DNA from: an uncultured Emergencia sp.
GTDB taxonomy: Bacteria; Bacillota; Clostridia; Peptostreptococcales; Anaerovoracaceae
NCBI GenBank assembly: GCA_904420065.1
Contig: CAJFTU010000011.1
Location: forward strand, 1-64,000
DNA: 64,000 nucleotides
Direction: 5' to 3'
In this document: piece by piece, positions 40,961 through 51,896 of the stretch
Numbering within the stretch: position 1 is the stretch's first letter
Layout of the letters: every line of letters starts with the position of its first letter
Position numbers and translations under genes: made by a program
Notes under the pieces: generated by a model
Seen by the model: the letters and a program-made list of their open reading frames with translations, nothing else
What the model was told of the DNA's origin: nothing
Databases searched by the model: none

Positions 40961-41848
40961 ATGTATGAACTGATTCAGGCCGGAGAAAAGACTTATTACA
41001 TAGACTGTCCGGCTAAAATTGGCATTTATCGCGTCAGCGGCGACGAGGTTTGCCTGATCGACAGCGGAAACGATAAGAACGCGGGAAAAAAGGCTCTCCG
41101 CATACTGGAAGAGCAGGGCTGGAAGCTGAAAATGATTCTGAATACCCACTTTCATGCGGATCACATCGGCGGAAATGAGTTCCTTCAGCAGAGAACCAGC
41201 TGCATTATTTACGGCTGGGGAAGCGACAGGGTGTTCACCGAATGTCCCGTTTTGGAACCGGCGTTTCTCTTTGGAGCCTATCCCCCTGAGGAACTGCGGC
41301 ACAAGGCGCTGATGGCCAAAGCCAGCCAGGTGACCGAATTGAAGGAGGAGAACCTGCCGGAAGGCCTGTCTCTGATTCCGCTGCCTGGACATTCAGACGG
41401 TCAGTTCGGGCTCAGAACCGACGACGATGTAATCTTCCTCGCCGACAGTCTGGTAGGAGAAAATATACTGAAAAAATACAGGATATCCCACATCTTCGAT
41501 GTGCGTCGCTATTTGGAAACCCTGAAAAAGGTGAAGGATCTGGAAGCGAAACTGTTCGTACCGGCCCACGGGACGGTCTGCAGCGACATCAGGCCTCTTG
41601 CCGAAGCAAATATTCAAAACACGCTGTCCGTCATGGAGGACATCCTGTCGCTGTGCGCCGAGAAGATCAGCTTTGACGACTGTATGGCGAGAATTTTTGA
41701 GAAATACGGTCTCCCATTCGATATGGTTCAATACAGTCTCAACAGCTGCACCGTTAAGAGTATGCTGTCTTATCTCCACGAAGAGGGAAAAGTGGAGATC
41801 GTGACGGAAGACAATCATTTGTACTGGCGCAGTTATCAGGAATTATGA
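40961..41848 (+). CDS. MBL-fold metallo-hydrolase
   Basis: NTHFHADHIGG; PLPGHSDGQFGL; VPAHGT. Confidence 0.93.
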   Translation: MYELIQAGEKTYYIDCPAKIGIYRVSGDEVCLIDSGNDKNAGKKALRILEEQGWKLKMILNTHFHADHIGGNEFLQQRTSCIIYGWGSDRVFTECPVLEPAFLFGAYPPEELRHKALMAKASQVTELKEENLPEGLSLIPLPGHSDGQFGLRTDDDVIFLADSLVGENILKKYRISHIFDVRRYLETLKKVKDLEAKLFVPAHGTVCSDIRPLAEANIQNTLSVMEDILSLCAEKISFDDCMARIFEKYGLPFDMVQYSLNSCTVKSMLSYLHEEGKVEIVTEDNHLYWRSYQEL

Positions 41849-41900
41849 TTTGACATCAGAAGCAAAACACAATATAATAGAGTGTACGAAAAAATGAAAA

Positions 41901-42053
41901 TTGCCCTTTCATAGCTTCGCTTGGCATGGTTTGGGTCCTGCGCAATGAGATGCCGTGAACCTTGTCAGGTCCGGAAGGAAGCAGCAATAAGCGGAAGTTC
42001 TTATGTGCCGCAGAGCAGCCTTCTCCGACGCCTGCGGAGCTATGAAAGGGCAA
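41901..42053 (+). ncRNA. ffs: Signal recognition particle RNA
   Basis: gtcaggtccggaaggaagcagcaataag core with closing stem GCCCTTTCATAGCT/AGCTATGAAAGGGC. Confidence 0.92.
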
Positions 42054-42088
42054 TTTTACGTTGATATGACAGACAGGGGAGGGAAGCC

Positions 42089-43684
42089 ATGTATACCGCC
42101 TTATACCGCAGCCAGCGACCGGAGGTGTTTTCGGAGGTAATCGGTCAGGATCACATCGTGAAAATTCTCAGGCATCAGATCGAAACCGGCACAGTCAGCC
42201 ACGCCTATCTGTTCTGCGGAACGAGAGGAACGGGAAAGACGACTACAGCCAGGATTCTGGCCAAAGCCGTAAACTGCCTCGATGAGTCGGAACGGCCCTG
42301 CGGCCGGTGCGCCAACTGCATAGCCATCAAGGAAGGAACCTTCATGGATGTCATCGAAATTGACGCGGCTTCCAATAACGGCGTGGAGAACATCCGAGAG
42401 CTCCGCGAAAGCGTCAAGTATCCTCCCGCAGTGGGTCGAAAAAAAGTATATATCATCGACGAGGTACACATGCTTTCCACCGGCGCGTCTAACGCCCTGC
42501 TGAAAACGCTTGAGGAACCGCCGGAAAACGTGATGTTTATCCTGGCGACTACGGATCCGCAGAAGCTTCCGCAGACCATCCTTTCCCGCTGCATGCGTTT
42601 GGACTTCCGACGGGTATCGGAGAATGTTCTCGTTTCCCATATGGAAAGAATCTGTGAGGAACGGGGAGTAAACATTACGGATAGTGCGGTGAGACTTTTG
42701 GCTTCCAACGCCGACGGATCGGTTCGGGACGGGCTCAGCCTGCTGGATCAGTGTCTGGCATCGGGAGAGAAGGAACTGGACCGGGATACGGTTCTGGAAT
42801 TTTTGGGAACGGTATCGGCCGAATTTTTCATCGATCTGACGGAGCGGACTGCTCTGGGCGATGCGGCCGGCGCTTTGATTCTTCTGGATCAGGCCCTGCA
42901 GGAGGGAAAAGACGTCAAGCAGCTGATGAAGGACTGGATGTCCCATTACCGGAATCTGTTGATCACCAAATATATTCGCAATCCGGAGGATATGCTGAAT
43001 ATGTCCTCGGAAAATATAGAAAAGCTGCGGCAGCAGAGCAACCAGATTTCTCTCGATGAGATTAACGACGGGATTGTTACGCTGTCCAGAACCATAAGCG
43101 ACGCCAGGTATTCGACGCAGCCGAGAATCCTTTTAGAGCTGGCTATCGTTACCATAGCTTCGGGATTGTCCACACAGCCGGCAGAAAAACCAAAGAGACA
43201 GCAGCGAGCCGCCCAGCCGAAAATGCAGAGCAGGGTGGCAGCGCAGGAAAAGAGAACCGCTTTGCCGGATCGAAAACAGGCGGCTGCTAAGGAACAGAAT
43301 CAACCGGATCAGGATCGGGGAACTCCGGCCGACGGGAGTACAGGGGGCAAGTCTGTTCAATACGATCTTGAGGAGATCTGGACCAGAATCTTCGAAGAAG
43401 GGGAAGACATCAAAGGCAGCTTCAATCTGATCCGGACAGGGGCGGTGCTGGCAGGCATCAGCGACGAGGATTTTAAGGTTATCGCTCACAGCGAGTTTAT
43501 AAAAGAATACGTGGAGGCCAATCAGTCGCATATCTGCAGACTGATGGAGAAAATCACGGGGAAAAAGCTGAAGCTGATCTGCCGGACGGAGAATCAGGAA
43601 GAAATTCCCGACAGGAACGAGGAAATGGAGAAGCTGGCCCGTGAGGTGAGCGATGAACTGCATATAAAAGTAAGAGTTGAGTAA
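42089..43684 (+). CDS. dnaX: DNA polymerase III subunit gamma/tau
   Basis: [44 protein letters not shown]. Confidence 0.97.
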   Translation: MYTALYRSQRPEVFSEVIGQDHIVKILRHQIETGTVSHAYLFCGTRGTGKTTTARILAKAVNCLDESERPCGRCANCIAIKEGTFMDVIEIDAASNNGVENIRELRESVKYPPAVGRKKVYIIDEVHMLSTGASNALLKTLEEPPENVMFILATTDPQKLPQTILSRCMRLDFRRVSENVLVSHMERICEERGVNITDSAVRLLASNADGSVRDGLSLLDQCLASGEKELDRDTVLEFLGTVSAEFFIDLTERTALGDAAGALILLDQALQEGKDVKQLMKDWMSHYRNLLITKYIRNPEDMLNMSSENIEKLRQQSNQISLDEINDGIVTLSRTISDARYSTQPRILLELAIVTIASGLSTQPAEKPKRQQRAAQPKMQSRVAAQEKRTALPDRKQAAAKEQNQPDQDRGTPADGSTGGKSVQYDLEEIWTRIFEEGEDIKGSFNLIRTGAVLAGISDEDFKVIAHSEFIKEYVEANQSHICRLMEKITGKKLKLICRTENQEEIPDRNEEMEKLAREVSDELHIKVRVE

Positions 43685-43700
43685 GACAGGAGGAAGAGAT

Positions 43701-44057
43701 ATGGGAAAAGGTATGAGAGCAGGCAAGAAGCCTAAAGCGCCGGGCGGCGGCAGCATGCAGAAACAGCTGCAGCAGATGCAGGCGATGCAGAGACAGATGG
43801 AAGCGCTGCAGGCTGAGTTGGAAGAAAGGGAAATCACCGCCACAGCAGGCGGCGGCGCAGTCAGCGTAACCGTAAGCGGAAAGAAAGAGATCGTCAGTCT
43901 GAACATAGACAAGGAAGTCGTCGATCCGGACGACGTGGAAATGCTTCAGGATCTGATCACCGCAGCGGTCAACGAGGCTATGCGGCAGGTCGATGAGATG
44001 TCCGGAGAAGAGATGGGCAAGCTGACAGGCGGTCTGAACATTCCGGGATTGATGTAA
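43701..44057 (+). CDS. ybaB: YbaB/EbfC family nucleoid-associated protein
   Basis: [43 protein letters not shown]; dnaX-ybaB-recR order. Confidence 0.95.
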   Translation: MGKGMRAGKKPKAPGGGSMQKQLQQMQAMQRQMEALQAELEEREITATAGGGAVSVTVSGKKEIVSLNIDKEVVDPDDVEMLQDLITAAVNEAMRQVDEMSGEEMGKLTGGLNIPGLM

Positions 44058-44656
44058 TGAAACAGTATCCTAAAGCGCTGGGCAGGCTGGTGGGAGAACT
44101 GTCAAAACTTCCGGGCATCGGCGGAAAAACGGCCCAAAGGCTGGCCTTCCACATCCTGTCTCTGTCGGATCGGGAGGCAGAAGCCCTGGCCAATTCCATT
44201 CTGGATGCCAAGCATACGATGCGGTATTGCTCCGTCTGCGGCAACCTTACGGACAGCGATCCCTGCAGCATCTGCACGGATAAGAGCCGCAGGCAGGATG
44301 TGATCTGCGTGGTGGAAAATCCCCGCGATGTTATGGCCATGGAACGGATAAAGGAATTTGACGGCCTGTATCACGTTCTTCACGGCGCCATATCGCCGAT
44401 GGACGGCATCGGTCCGGAGGATATCAACCTGAAACCGTTGATCGTTCGCTTGCAGAACAGCGATGTAAAGGAAGTTATCCTGGCGACCAATCCCAACATC
44501 GAGGGGGAGGCTACAGCCATGTACATAGCGCGGCTTCTGAAACCTTCTGGGATCAGAGTCAGCCGGATCGCCAACGGTATCCCGGTAGGCGGCGACCTGG
44601 AATATGCCGATGAAGTGACGCTGCTGAAAGCGATGGAAGGACGAAGAGAGCTGTAA
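44057..44656 (+). CDS. recR: Recombination protein RecR
   Basis: [18 protein letters not shown]4 zinc finger; [19 protein letters not shown]. Confidence 0.97.
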   Translation: MKQYPKALGRLVGELSKLPGIGGKTAQRLAFHILSLSDREAEALANSILDAKHTMRYCSVCGNLTDSDPCSICTDKSRRQDVICVVENPRDVMAMERIKEFDGLYHVLHGAISPMDGIGPEDINLKPLIVRLQNSDVKEVILATNPNIEGEATAMYIARLLKPSGIRVSRIANGIPVGGDLEYADEVTLLKAMEGRREL

Positions 44657-44673
44657 AATACAGCTCTCTTTTA
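44647..44673 (+). terminator. Terminator overlapping the recR 3' end
   Basis: AGAGCTGTA aaa TACAGCTCT CTTTT. Confidence 0.7.
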
Positions 44674-44913
44674 GATAGTCAAGCCTTTTTCTTTGGCAAT
44701 CTGTATCAGGTAGGAATATTTGGCTTTGGCGGCCAGCAGGTTATAGGAAGCGTAATCCACAGCGCTGAAATCGGTCAGCTCGTTGAAAAGGCACGTGGCC
44801 TGCTCCAGTTCAGACTGGGCATTTTTTATGGAATCCAGTATTATCGCTTCATCCGGTTTCAATTTATCACACCCTTTAAAGTTATTTAATTCTATTTTAT
44901 TCCACTTCAGCAT
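44671..44913 (-). CDS. DUF2508 (YaaL-like) family protein
   Basis: Small helical protein next to recR and bofA. Confidence 0.65.
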   Translation of the reverse strand: MLKWNKIELNNFKGCDKLKPDEAIILDSIKNAQSELEQATCLFNELTDFSAVDYASYNLLAAKAKYSYLIQIAKEKGLTI

Positions 44914-44955
44914 ATTTTATACAAGTAGTAACTTTTTTATCGGAGGAGATCAGGT

Positions 44956-45216
44956 ATGGAAACAGAGATGGGAGTATTTCTGACCTTTGGCGGAGCGCTG
45001 ATTTTAATTTTTTTGCTGGGAAAGGCCCTGGTCGTTCCTTTCAAAGTTGTGCTGCGGCTGATCTTGAACAGCATCGCCGGAGCCGTGCTGATTGTTGTAA
45101 TAAATTTCATCGGAATGAATATCGGAATATGGATTCCCATGAACGCGGTGAATTCGTTTGCCGTGGGTATTTTAGGCGTGCCGGGTGTGGTACTTCTGTT
45201 GTTGCTCTGTAATTGA
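44956..45216 (+). CDS. Pro-sigmaK processing inhibitor BofA family protein
   Basis: FKVVLRLILNSIAGAVLIVVINFIGMNIGIWIPMNAVNSFAVGILGVPGVVLLLLL. Confidence 0.9.
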   Translation: METEMGVFLTFGGALILIFLLGKALVVPFKVVLRLILNSIAGAVLIVVINFIGMNIGIWIPMNAVNSFAVGILGVPGVVLLLLLCN

Positions 45217-45240
45217 TATATGAAAAGTGAATAAGCATGT

Positions 45241-45288
45241 ATATTGTATTATTGTAGATACAATATTGACACCGGCGGCGAATTGAGT
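45241..45288 (+). promoter_or_regulatory. Putative PFOR promoter with 9-bp inverted repeat operator
   Basis: ATATTGTAT-8nt-ATACAATAT overlapping TTGACA, then TAAAGT 17 bp downstream. Confidence 0.5.
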
Positions 45289-45346
45289 TAAAGTGTTTTC
45301 ATTGTTTTGTTTTTAGTACAAAGTAAGAGAATGGGAGGAAAAACTT

Positions 45347-48300
45347 ATGACTAAAAAGAGAATGAAAACTATGGATGGGAATACAGCGGCAGCACAGGTA
45401 TCCTACGCCTTTACCGATGTGGCCGCTATCTATCCGATTACGCCGTCGTCCACCATGTCGGAAGCTGTCGATGAGTGGGCTGCGTATGGAAAGAAAAATA
45501 TATTCGGACAAACCGTCAGGGTGGCGGAGATGCAGTCCGAAGCCGGAGCGGCGGGAACCGTTCACGGCTGTCTGGCTTCAGGCGCTCTGACGACTACATA
45601 TACATCTTCACAGGGCCTTCTGCTGATGATTCCCAACATGTACAAGATTGCCGGAGAAATGCTTCCCGCCGTCTTCCACGTGGCGGCCAGAACCGTGTCC
45701 AGCCACGCGCTGTGCATTTTCGGCGATCATTCCGACGTGATGGCGGCCAGGCAGACCGGCTTTGCCATGCTATCTTCAAGTTCCGTTCAGGAAGTTATGG
45801 ACCTGGGCGCCGTGGCTCACCTGTCTGCCATAAAGGGCAGCCTGCCGTTTCTTCACTTTTTTGACGGATTTCGAACGTCTCACGAGATACAGAAGATCGA
45901 GACCATCGAGTACGACGATCTCAGAAAGCTGGTGGACCAGGAGGCGCTGGACCGCTTCAGAAAGAGAGCGCTCAATTCAGAGCACCCGGTAATCCGGGGT
46001 ACCGCGCAGAATCCGGATATCTTCTTCCAGTCCAGAGAAGCTTCTAACCGGCAGTACGACGGACTGGGTGAAATTGTCGCCGAATATATGGATAAAATCA
46101 GCGATCTTACCGGACGAAAATATCGGCCGTTTGATTATGTCGGCGCTCCGGACGCAGAAAACATCATCGTGGCTATGGGTTCGGTCTGTGAGACTATCGA
46201 GGAATCCATGAACAAGCTCATCGCAGAAGGGCATAAGATCGGTCTGATCAAAGTGCGGCTGTACCGTCCTTTCGTCAAGAAGTATTTCATGGAAGTGCTG
46301 CCGCGGACAGTGGAGCGTATCGCCGTCCTGGACCGCACCAAGGAACCGGGAGCCATCGGAGAACCCCTTTATCAGGATGTCAGAGCCATGCTCTACGGCG
46401 AGAAGTATGCGCCGGAGGTTTACGGAGGCAGATACGGACTCGGTTCAAAAGATGTGACGCCGGGTATGGTCAGAGCCGTCTACGACAATTTATATCACAA
46501 GCATCCTAAGGATCACTTTACCGTGGGTATCGAGGACGACGTGACCGGTCATTCCCTGCCGTACACCGTGGGTATTTCCAGAGAACCGGAAGGCACGATC
46601 AAGTGCAAGTTCTGGGGATTGGGCTCCGATGGAACTGTGGGCGCAAACAAGACGGCGATAAAAATTATCGGTGACAAAACCGACATGTACGCCCAGGGGT
46701 ATTTCGCCTACGATTCAAAGAAATCCGGCGGCGTAACCATATCTCACCTCCGTTTCGGCCACAATCCGATTCAGTCCGCTTATCAGATCAATCAGGCCGA
46801 TTTTGTCGCCTGCCACAATCAGGCCTATCTGCGGCAGTATGATATGCTCAAGGATCTGCAGAAGGGCGGCATCTTTCTGCTCAACAGTCTGTGGGAACCG
46901 GAAGAGATGGGCGAAAAACTCCCTGCAAAGGTAAAGCGGGATCTGGCGAAAAAGGAGATCAATTTTTATACCATAGACGCATGGAAGATCGCAGAAGAGA
47001 TCGGTCTCGGCGGCAGGATCAACATGATCATGCAGGCGGCCTTTTTCAAGCTGACGCAGGTAATTCCTACGGATGACGCCGTCCGCTATCTGAAGGAGGG
47101 CATAGAGAAGACCTACAAACGGAAGGGACGCCAGATTATCGAAATGAACTGGAAAGCCGTAGATCAGGGAATCAACGCTGTGAAAAAAGTGGAAATTCCT
47201 GCAGACTGGATAGATGCGGAAGATCAGCCGGGAAGGGTCATCGACCTGCCGCCGTTCATCGAAGACATTCTGATTCCGATGAACAGTCAGGAGGGAGACG
47301 ACCTTCCGGTGAGCCGTTTTCTCGATATGGCCGACGGAACATTCCCGCTCGGAACCAGCCGATATGAAAAACGGGGCGTGGCAGTTCATCTGCCGAGATG
47401 GGAGGCGGACAAGTGCATACAGTGCAATCAGTGTTCCTTTGTATGTCCGCATTCGGCTATTCGTCCGGTACTGCTCAACGAAGAGGAACAAAAAGCGGCC
47501 CCGGCCGGATTTAAGACGATCAAAGCTCAGGGCGCCGGCCTTTCCGGCCTTGGCTACCGGATGCAGCTGTCCGCGCTGGACTGCATGGGCTGCGGGAACT
47601 GCGCCGATATCTGTCCGGCGAAAGATAAGGCTCTGCGAATGGTTCCTTACGCCGACGAAGTGGGAGAAGCCGCCAACTGGGAATACGCCATGTCCGTCAG
47701 CAGAAAAGAGCTGGCTATAGATAAAACCTCGGTAAAGGGAAGTCAGTTTTCCATGCCTTACTTCGAGTTTTCCGGGGCGTGCGCCGGCTGCGGTGAAACG
47801 CCGTATCTGAAGGTGATTACCCAGCTTTTCGGCGACCGAATGATGATCGCCAACGCCACGGGCTGCTCATCCATATGGGGCGCTTCCGCTCCGTCTATGC
47901 CTTACTGTAAAGATGAGAACGGGCGCGGACCGGCTTGGGCAAACTCCCTCTTTGAGGACAACGCCGAGTTTGGCTACGGCATGGTGCTGGCGGAAAAGCA
48001 GATGCGGGATAAAATCGAAAGCAACATGAGAGCGCTGATGGAATTGGACATCGATGAAGAGCTGAAAGACGCTTTTAAGGAGTGGTTGGAATACAAAGGA
48101 AACGGTCAGATGTCGCGGAAGGCCAGCGAAGACGTTCTCTCTGTCATAGAAAATTTGCATACGGGAGACCAGGTTATCCGCAGTCTCTGTGAAAGAATCT
48201 TGAGATACAAGGATTTTCTGGTAAAGAAATCCATCTGGGCCATTGGCGGAGACGGATGGGCCTACGACATCGGATACGGCGGTCTGGATCACGTGTTGGC

Positions 48301-48874
48301 CTCCGGCGAGAATATCAACGTGCTGGTGTTTGATACGGAAGTCTATTCCAATACGGGAGGTCAGGCGTCTAAGGCAACTCCTGCCGCTGCTGTGGCTAAG
48401 TTTGCGGCCTCGGGCAAGAAGATCAAAAAGAAGGATTTAGGCGCTATGGCCATGTCTTACGGCTACGTTTATGTGGCGCAGGTGGGCATGGGAGCGGATA
48501 AAAATCAGTTTATGAAAGCGGTAATCGAGGCCGAAAGCTATGACGGTCCGTCGCTGATTATCGCTTATGCGCCTTGCATCAACCATGGCATTAAAAAAGG
48601 TATGGGAAAATCTCAGGAGAATATCAAAGAAGCGGTGGAGTCCGGCTACTGGCACCTCTACAGGTACAATCCGGATCGAAAAAAGAAGGGCAGAAATCCG
48701 TTTGTGCTGGATTCGAAAGAGCCGTCCAAACCGTTTAAAGATTTCCTCATGGGACAGAACCGTTACGCTGCTCTGGCAAAGGAATTCCCGGATTCTGCGG
48801 ACAGATTGTTCGCCGTGACGGAGAAAGAAGCCAGGGAAAAGTACGAGAATTACAGGAAACTGGCGGAGGAATAA
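45347..48874 (+). CDS. nifJ: Pyruvate:ferredoxin (flavodoxin) oxidoreductase
   Basis: Single-chain PFOR; CIQCNQCSFVCPHSAIRP and CMGCGNCADICPAK 4Fe4S motifs. Confidence 0.97.
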   Translation: MTKKRMKTMDGNTAAAQVSYAFTDVAAIYPITPSSTMSEAVDEWAAYGKKNIFGQTVRVAEMQSEAGAAGTVHGCLASGALTTTYTSSQGLLLMIPNMYKIAGEMLPAVFHVAARTVSSHALCIFGDHSDVMAARQTGFAMLSSSSVQEVMDLGAVAHLSAIKGSLPFLHFFDGFRTSHEIQKIETIEYDDLRKLVDQEALDRFRKRALNSEHPVIRGTAQNPDIFFQSREASNRQYDGLGEIVAEYMDKISDLTGRKYRPFDYVGAPDAENIIVAMGSVCETIEESMNKLIAEGHKIGLIKVRLYRPFVKKYFMEVLPRTVERIAVLDRTKEPGAIGEPLYQDVRAMLYGEKYAPEVYGGRYGLGSKDVTPGMVRAVYDNLYHKHPKDHFTVGIEDDVTGHSLPYTVGISREPEGTIKCKFWGLGSDGTVGANKTAIKIIGDKTDMYAQGYFAYDSKKSGGVTISHLRFGHNPIQSAYQINQADFVACHNQAYLRQYDMLKDLQKGGIFLLNSLWEPEEMGEKLPAKVKRDLAKKEINFYTIDAWKIAEEIGLGGRINMIMQAAFFKLTQVIPTDDAVRYLKEGIEKTYKRKGRQIIEMNWKAVDQGINAVKKVEIPADWIDAEDQPGRVIDLPPFIEDILIPMNSQEGDDLPVSRFLDMADGTFPLGTSRYEKRGVAVHLPRWEADKCIQCNQCSFVCPHSAIRPVLLNEEEQKAAPAGFKTIKAQGAGLSGLGYRMQLSALDCMGCGNCADICPAKDKALRMVPYADEVGEAANWEYAMSVSRKELAIDKTSVKGSQFSMPYFEFSGACAGCGETPYLKVITQLFGDRMMIANATGCSSIWGASAPSMPYCKDENGRGPAWANSLFEDNAEFGYGMVLAEKQMRDKIESNMRALMELDIDEELKDAFKEWLEYKGNGQMSRKASEDVLSVIENLHTGDQVIRSLCERILRYKDFLVKKSIWAIGGDGWAYDIGYGGLDHVLASGENINVLVFDTEVYSNTGGQASKATPAAAVAKFAASGKKIKKKDLGAMAMSYGYVYVAQVGMGADKNQFMKAVIEAESYDGPSLIIAYAPCINHGIKKGMGKSQENIKEAVESGYWHLYRYNPDRKKKGRNPFVLDSKEPSKPFKDFLMGQNRYAALAKEFPDSADRLFAVTEKEAREKYENYRKLAEE

Positions 48875-48897
48875 AAAAAGAGTGTCACGTATATAAG

Positions 48898-48942
48898 AAA
48901 AACCGGATCGCTGCTGAGGGAGCAGAAGATCCGGTTTTCTTT
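48898..48942. terminator. Bidirectional terminator between PFOR and the MFS gene
   Basis: AAACCGGATC...GATCCGGTTTTCTTTT. Confidence 0.8.
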
Positions 48943-48968
48943 TGTCGATAGACTTTGCTGCCGATGGT

Positions 48969-50249
48969 TCAGCATTTGCTGCAGCAGCTTTTGCCCTTCA
49001 AGTTATCGTCGCGGCTCAGTGAAGAGAGACGATTTTCTCGGCGGAGGACCAGACTGATAACAAACAGAGCGGCCAGACTAACCAGAGAAACCAACAGCCA
49101 ACCGCCGAGATAGGAATTACCGATCAGGAAGTGACTCATAATCATCGGTCCCGCGCACTGCCCCAGACTGGTGGCAAAGCTGTTCAGTGATTGGTATCTG
49201 GCCCTGTAGGCTTCCGGCGCCCTTGAGCCGATGAAGATTCCGCCGGTAGTGTTGTAGATGATCTCTCCGCAGGTCCAGAGAGGAACCAGCGCCAGATAGA
49301 CCGTCGGGTTGTTGGAAAGAGCGTAGATACCGAAGGCGGCTACAAAGGAGGCAGACGCTGCGAGCATGCTCTTTATCGGCTTCCATTTTCTAATCAGCAG
49401 AGACAGGAACGGCGTCAGTACCACGCAGCAGATTCCGTTGATCAGCCAGAGACGGGAGATCAGCAGAGAGCACTGTTCCAGACCGAGGACGCCTTTGTAC
49501 TGAAGGGGAATCATGAAGGAAATCTGCGTGTGGCAGAAAACCAGAAGGATAAGAGTCAGGATAAAGCCGAGAAGGGTTTTGTCCTTCGCGACCATATAGA
49601 GAAATCGGAACCGGCGGGAAGTAAGTGTTGTTTCGGATGTTTGTCTGTCTCCGGCTGCTTTTCGCGCCTTCTCCGGAACGAATTCGTCTTTGACAAAGAG
49701 GACTACGATGATCATGCAGGCCAGCCAGCCCAGTCCCTGTCCCCAGAAGATCCACGGATAGTAGTTGTAGAACAGGATGCCGGCAAAGACCTGACCGACG
49801 GAAAATCCCACGTTGATGCAAAGATACAGCAGAGAGAAACACTGCGATCGGTTTGATTCGTTGCTCCAGTCGGTGACCAGAGCGGCGAAAGTCGGAAGGA
49901 CGCCGCTGAAGATAAAGTTGGAGAGCAGAATAACGCCGATGACATAGGGCGTTCGGCAGATCAGCCCGCCGATGAAGAGGTTGACTGCGCCGACAGTCAT
50001 CGCTGCTACCAGAACTTTTTTTCGCCCCAATACGTCCGACAGGCGGCCCAGCAGGAAGGCTCCGGCTATGCCGCAGAGGGAACTGCACATCAGCACGTAA
50101 CCGGCCAACACCTCGGAAAAACCCAAAATGGAGGTCAGAATCAGGCTGGTGAAGGAAAAGATGAACATTCCCATAGCGGTAATGATACGCGCGCTGCAGA
50201 GAATGTAGACCCCTCTGGGAAGGCCCTTGTATTGAGAGATAAATTTCAT
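48969..50249 (-). CDS. MFS transporter
   Basis: 12-TM style; GRLSDVLGRKKVL motif; start at MKFISQYKG with AAGGAG RBS. Confidence 0.88.
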   Translation of the reverse strand: MKFISQYKGLPRGVYILCSARIITAMGMFIFSFTSLILTSILGFSEVLAGYVLMCSSLCGIAGAFLLGRLSDVLGRKKVLVAAMTVGAVNLFIGGLICRTPYVIGVILLSNFIFSGVLPTFAALVTDWSNESNRSQCFSLLYLCINVGFSVGQVFAGILFYNYYPWIFWGQGLGWLACMIIVVLFVKDEFVPEKARKAAGDRQTSETTLTSRRFRFLYMVAKDKTLLGFILTLILLVFCHTQISFMIPLQYKGVLGLEQCSLLISRLWLINGICCVVLTPFLSLLIRKWKPIKSMLAASASFVAAFGIYALSNNPTVYLALVPLWTCGEIIYNTTGGIFIGSRAPEAYRARYQSLNSFATSLGQCAGPMIMSHFLIGNSYLGGWLLVSLVSLAALFVISLVLRRENRLSSLSRDDNLKGKSCCSKC

Positions 50250-50389
50250 ACTTTCTATACTCCTTGTCAGAATCTTAAATATACCGGGATAAATTTTCTG
50301 CATTGTAAATCCCGGCCTGTCCGCAAGGTCTCAAACCAGACCGGGATTTATAAATCATCTGTTTTTTCTGTTGCTTTTTCTGTTCTTTC

Positions 50390-51793
50390 TTAAAACCATC
50401 CTAATTTAAAGAAGATATCGATCTGTCCGAGCAGGACCAGTACCATGATCGGCGGTACGATCCACTTGATGCAGAAATGGAAATAGTTTTTCATTTTAAA
50501 TCCGCCGTTGTCCAGAGCGATCTCGTCATCCGTGTATCCGGGACGGATCCAGCCGAAAATAATCGACATGATCAGGGCGCCTAAAGGCATCAATATTCCC
50601 TCAGAGATGAGATCGAAAGTATCCAGCCATGTGCTCTGGCCGAAGATTTGCGGAAATCCGTTGGAACCCAGTCCATCCAGGGAAATAAACGTAGTTTCTG
50701 CAGCTACGATGATGCCCATGATCCAGGTAATCTTATTGCGGTTAGGTTTCTTTCCCTTCTCGATCTGCTTGTCCATGATCACGGAATCGACGGCTTCAAG
50801 CAGGGCGATGGAAGAGGTGATCGCCGCGATAAAGACCAGAAGATAGAAGAGAAAACCGAAGATCGGTCCCGCACTGCCCATGGCCTGGAATACGGTCTGC
50901 AGTGTCACATATAGCAGTCCCGGACCGCTGGCAGGATCCAGTCCCGCGGCGAATACGGCGGGCATGATGGCGAAGGACGCCATAACGGCAACGATGGTAT
51001 CGGATACCGGAATAAGTATGGCGTTGCGCTCCAGGCTTTCACTTTTTTTCATATAGGAACCGTATGTGATGGTGATGCCCATACCCAGAGAAAGCGAAAA
51101 GAACATCTGCCCGCCGGCAGAAGCCAGTACGCTGATCCAGCCGAAACCCGTAAAAGGTTCAAAGTTCGGCTTAAGTATGAATTCAAGGCCTTTGTCCGCA
51201 CCATCAAGGGTCACGCTCCTGATAATGACGATAAAGAGCAGGATAAACAAAGCCGGCATGGCAATTGTGGAGAATTTCTCTATTCCCTTTGAAACGCCGC
51301 CTCTTACGATGAGTATGGTAAGGAGGACAAAGATGAGGGAAAAGATAACCGTCTGCGGTTGATTTGAATAGAATTCAGCGAAATATTCGGCGCTGTCGGC
51401 GCCGCCTACGCCCCAGTCAGCGTTAAAAAAATCCCCCAGATTGGCAACAGCATACTTGATGCAGTAACCGCCTAACATACTGTAGAAACCCAGGATCAGC
51501 AGCGGAGAAATCCAGCCGAACCAACCGACAAACCGGTATTTCCGGTCTATGGAATTGTAGGCGCCTACTACACCTTTCCCCGATTTACGTCCCAGCGATA
51601 ATTCTGCAAGGCAGATGATGACGCCTACCAGAGCGACGAGAATTAAATAGACAATTAAAAAGGCAAAACCGCCGTTCATCCCCATCTTATAGGGAAATCC
51701 CCATAAATTTCCTAATCCAACAGCGGAGCCTACGGCGGCCATCAGAAAGCCGAAACTGCTTCCCCACTGTCCTTTTTCATGCTGATGTTCCAT
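50390..51793 (-). CDS. Sodium-dependent transporter, NSS/SNF family
   Basis: FLMAAVGSAVGLGNLWGFPYKMGMNGG. Confidence 0.94.
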   Translation of the reverse strand: MEHQHEKGQWGSSFGFLMAAVGSAVGLGNLWGFPYKMGMNGGFAFLIVYLILVALVGVIICLAELSLGRKSGKGVVGAYNSIDRKYRFVGWFGWISPLLILGFYSMLGGYCIKYAVANLGDFFNADWGVGGADSAEYFAEFYSNQPQTVIFSLIFVLLTILIVRGGVSKGIEKFSTIAMPALFILLFIVIIRSVTLDGADKGLEFILKPNFEPFTGFGWISVLASAGGQMFFSLSLGMGITITYGSYMKKSESLERNAILIPVSDTIVAVMASFAIMPAVFAAGLDPASGPGLLYVTLQTVFQAMGSAGPIFGFLFYLLVFIAAITSSIALLEAVDSVIMDKQIEKGKKPNRNKITWIMGIIVAAETTFISLDGLGSNGFPQIFGQSTWLDTFDLISEGILMPLGALIMSIIFGWIRPGYTDDEIALDNGGFKMKNYFHFCIKWIVPPIMVLVLLGQIDIFFKLGWF

Positions 51794-51896
51794 TGGAACT
51801 ACCTCCTAAAATCAAATCCTGAATAGTAGAGTCGTTTCTTTTATGTGAAAAAAAGGGATGATCTCTTTTGGAGAATCATCCCTCCGGCAATTAGCT

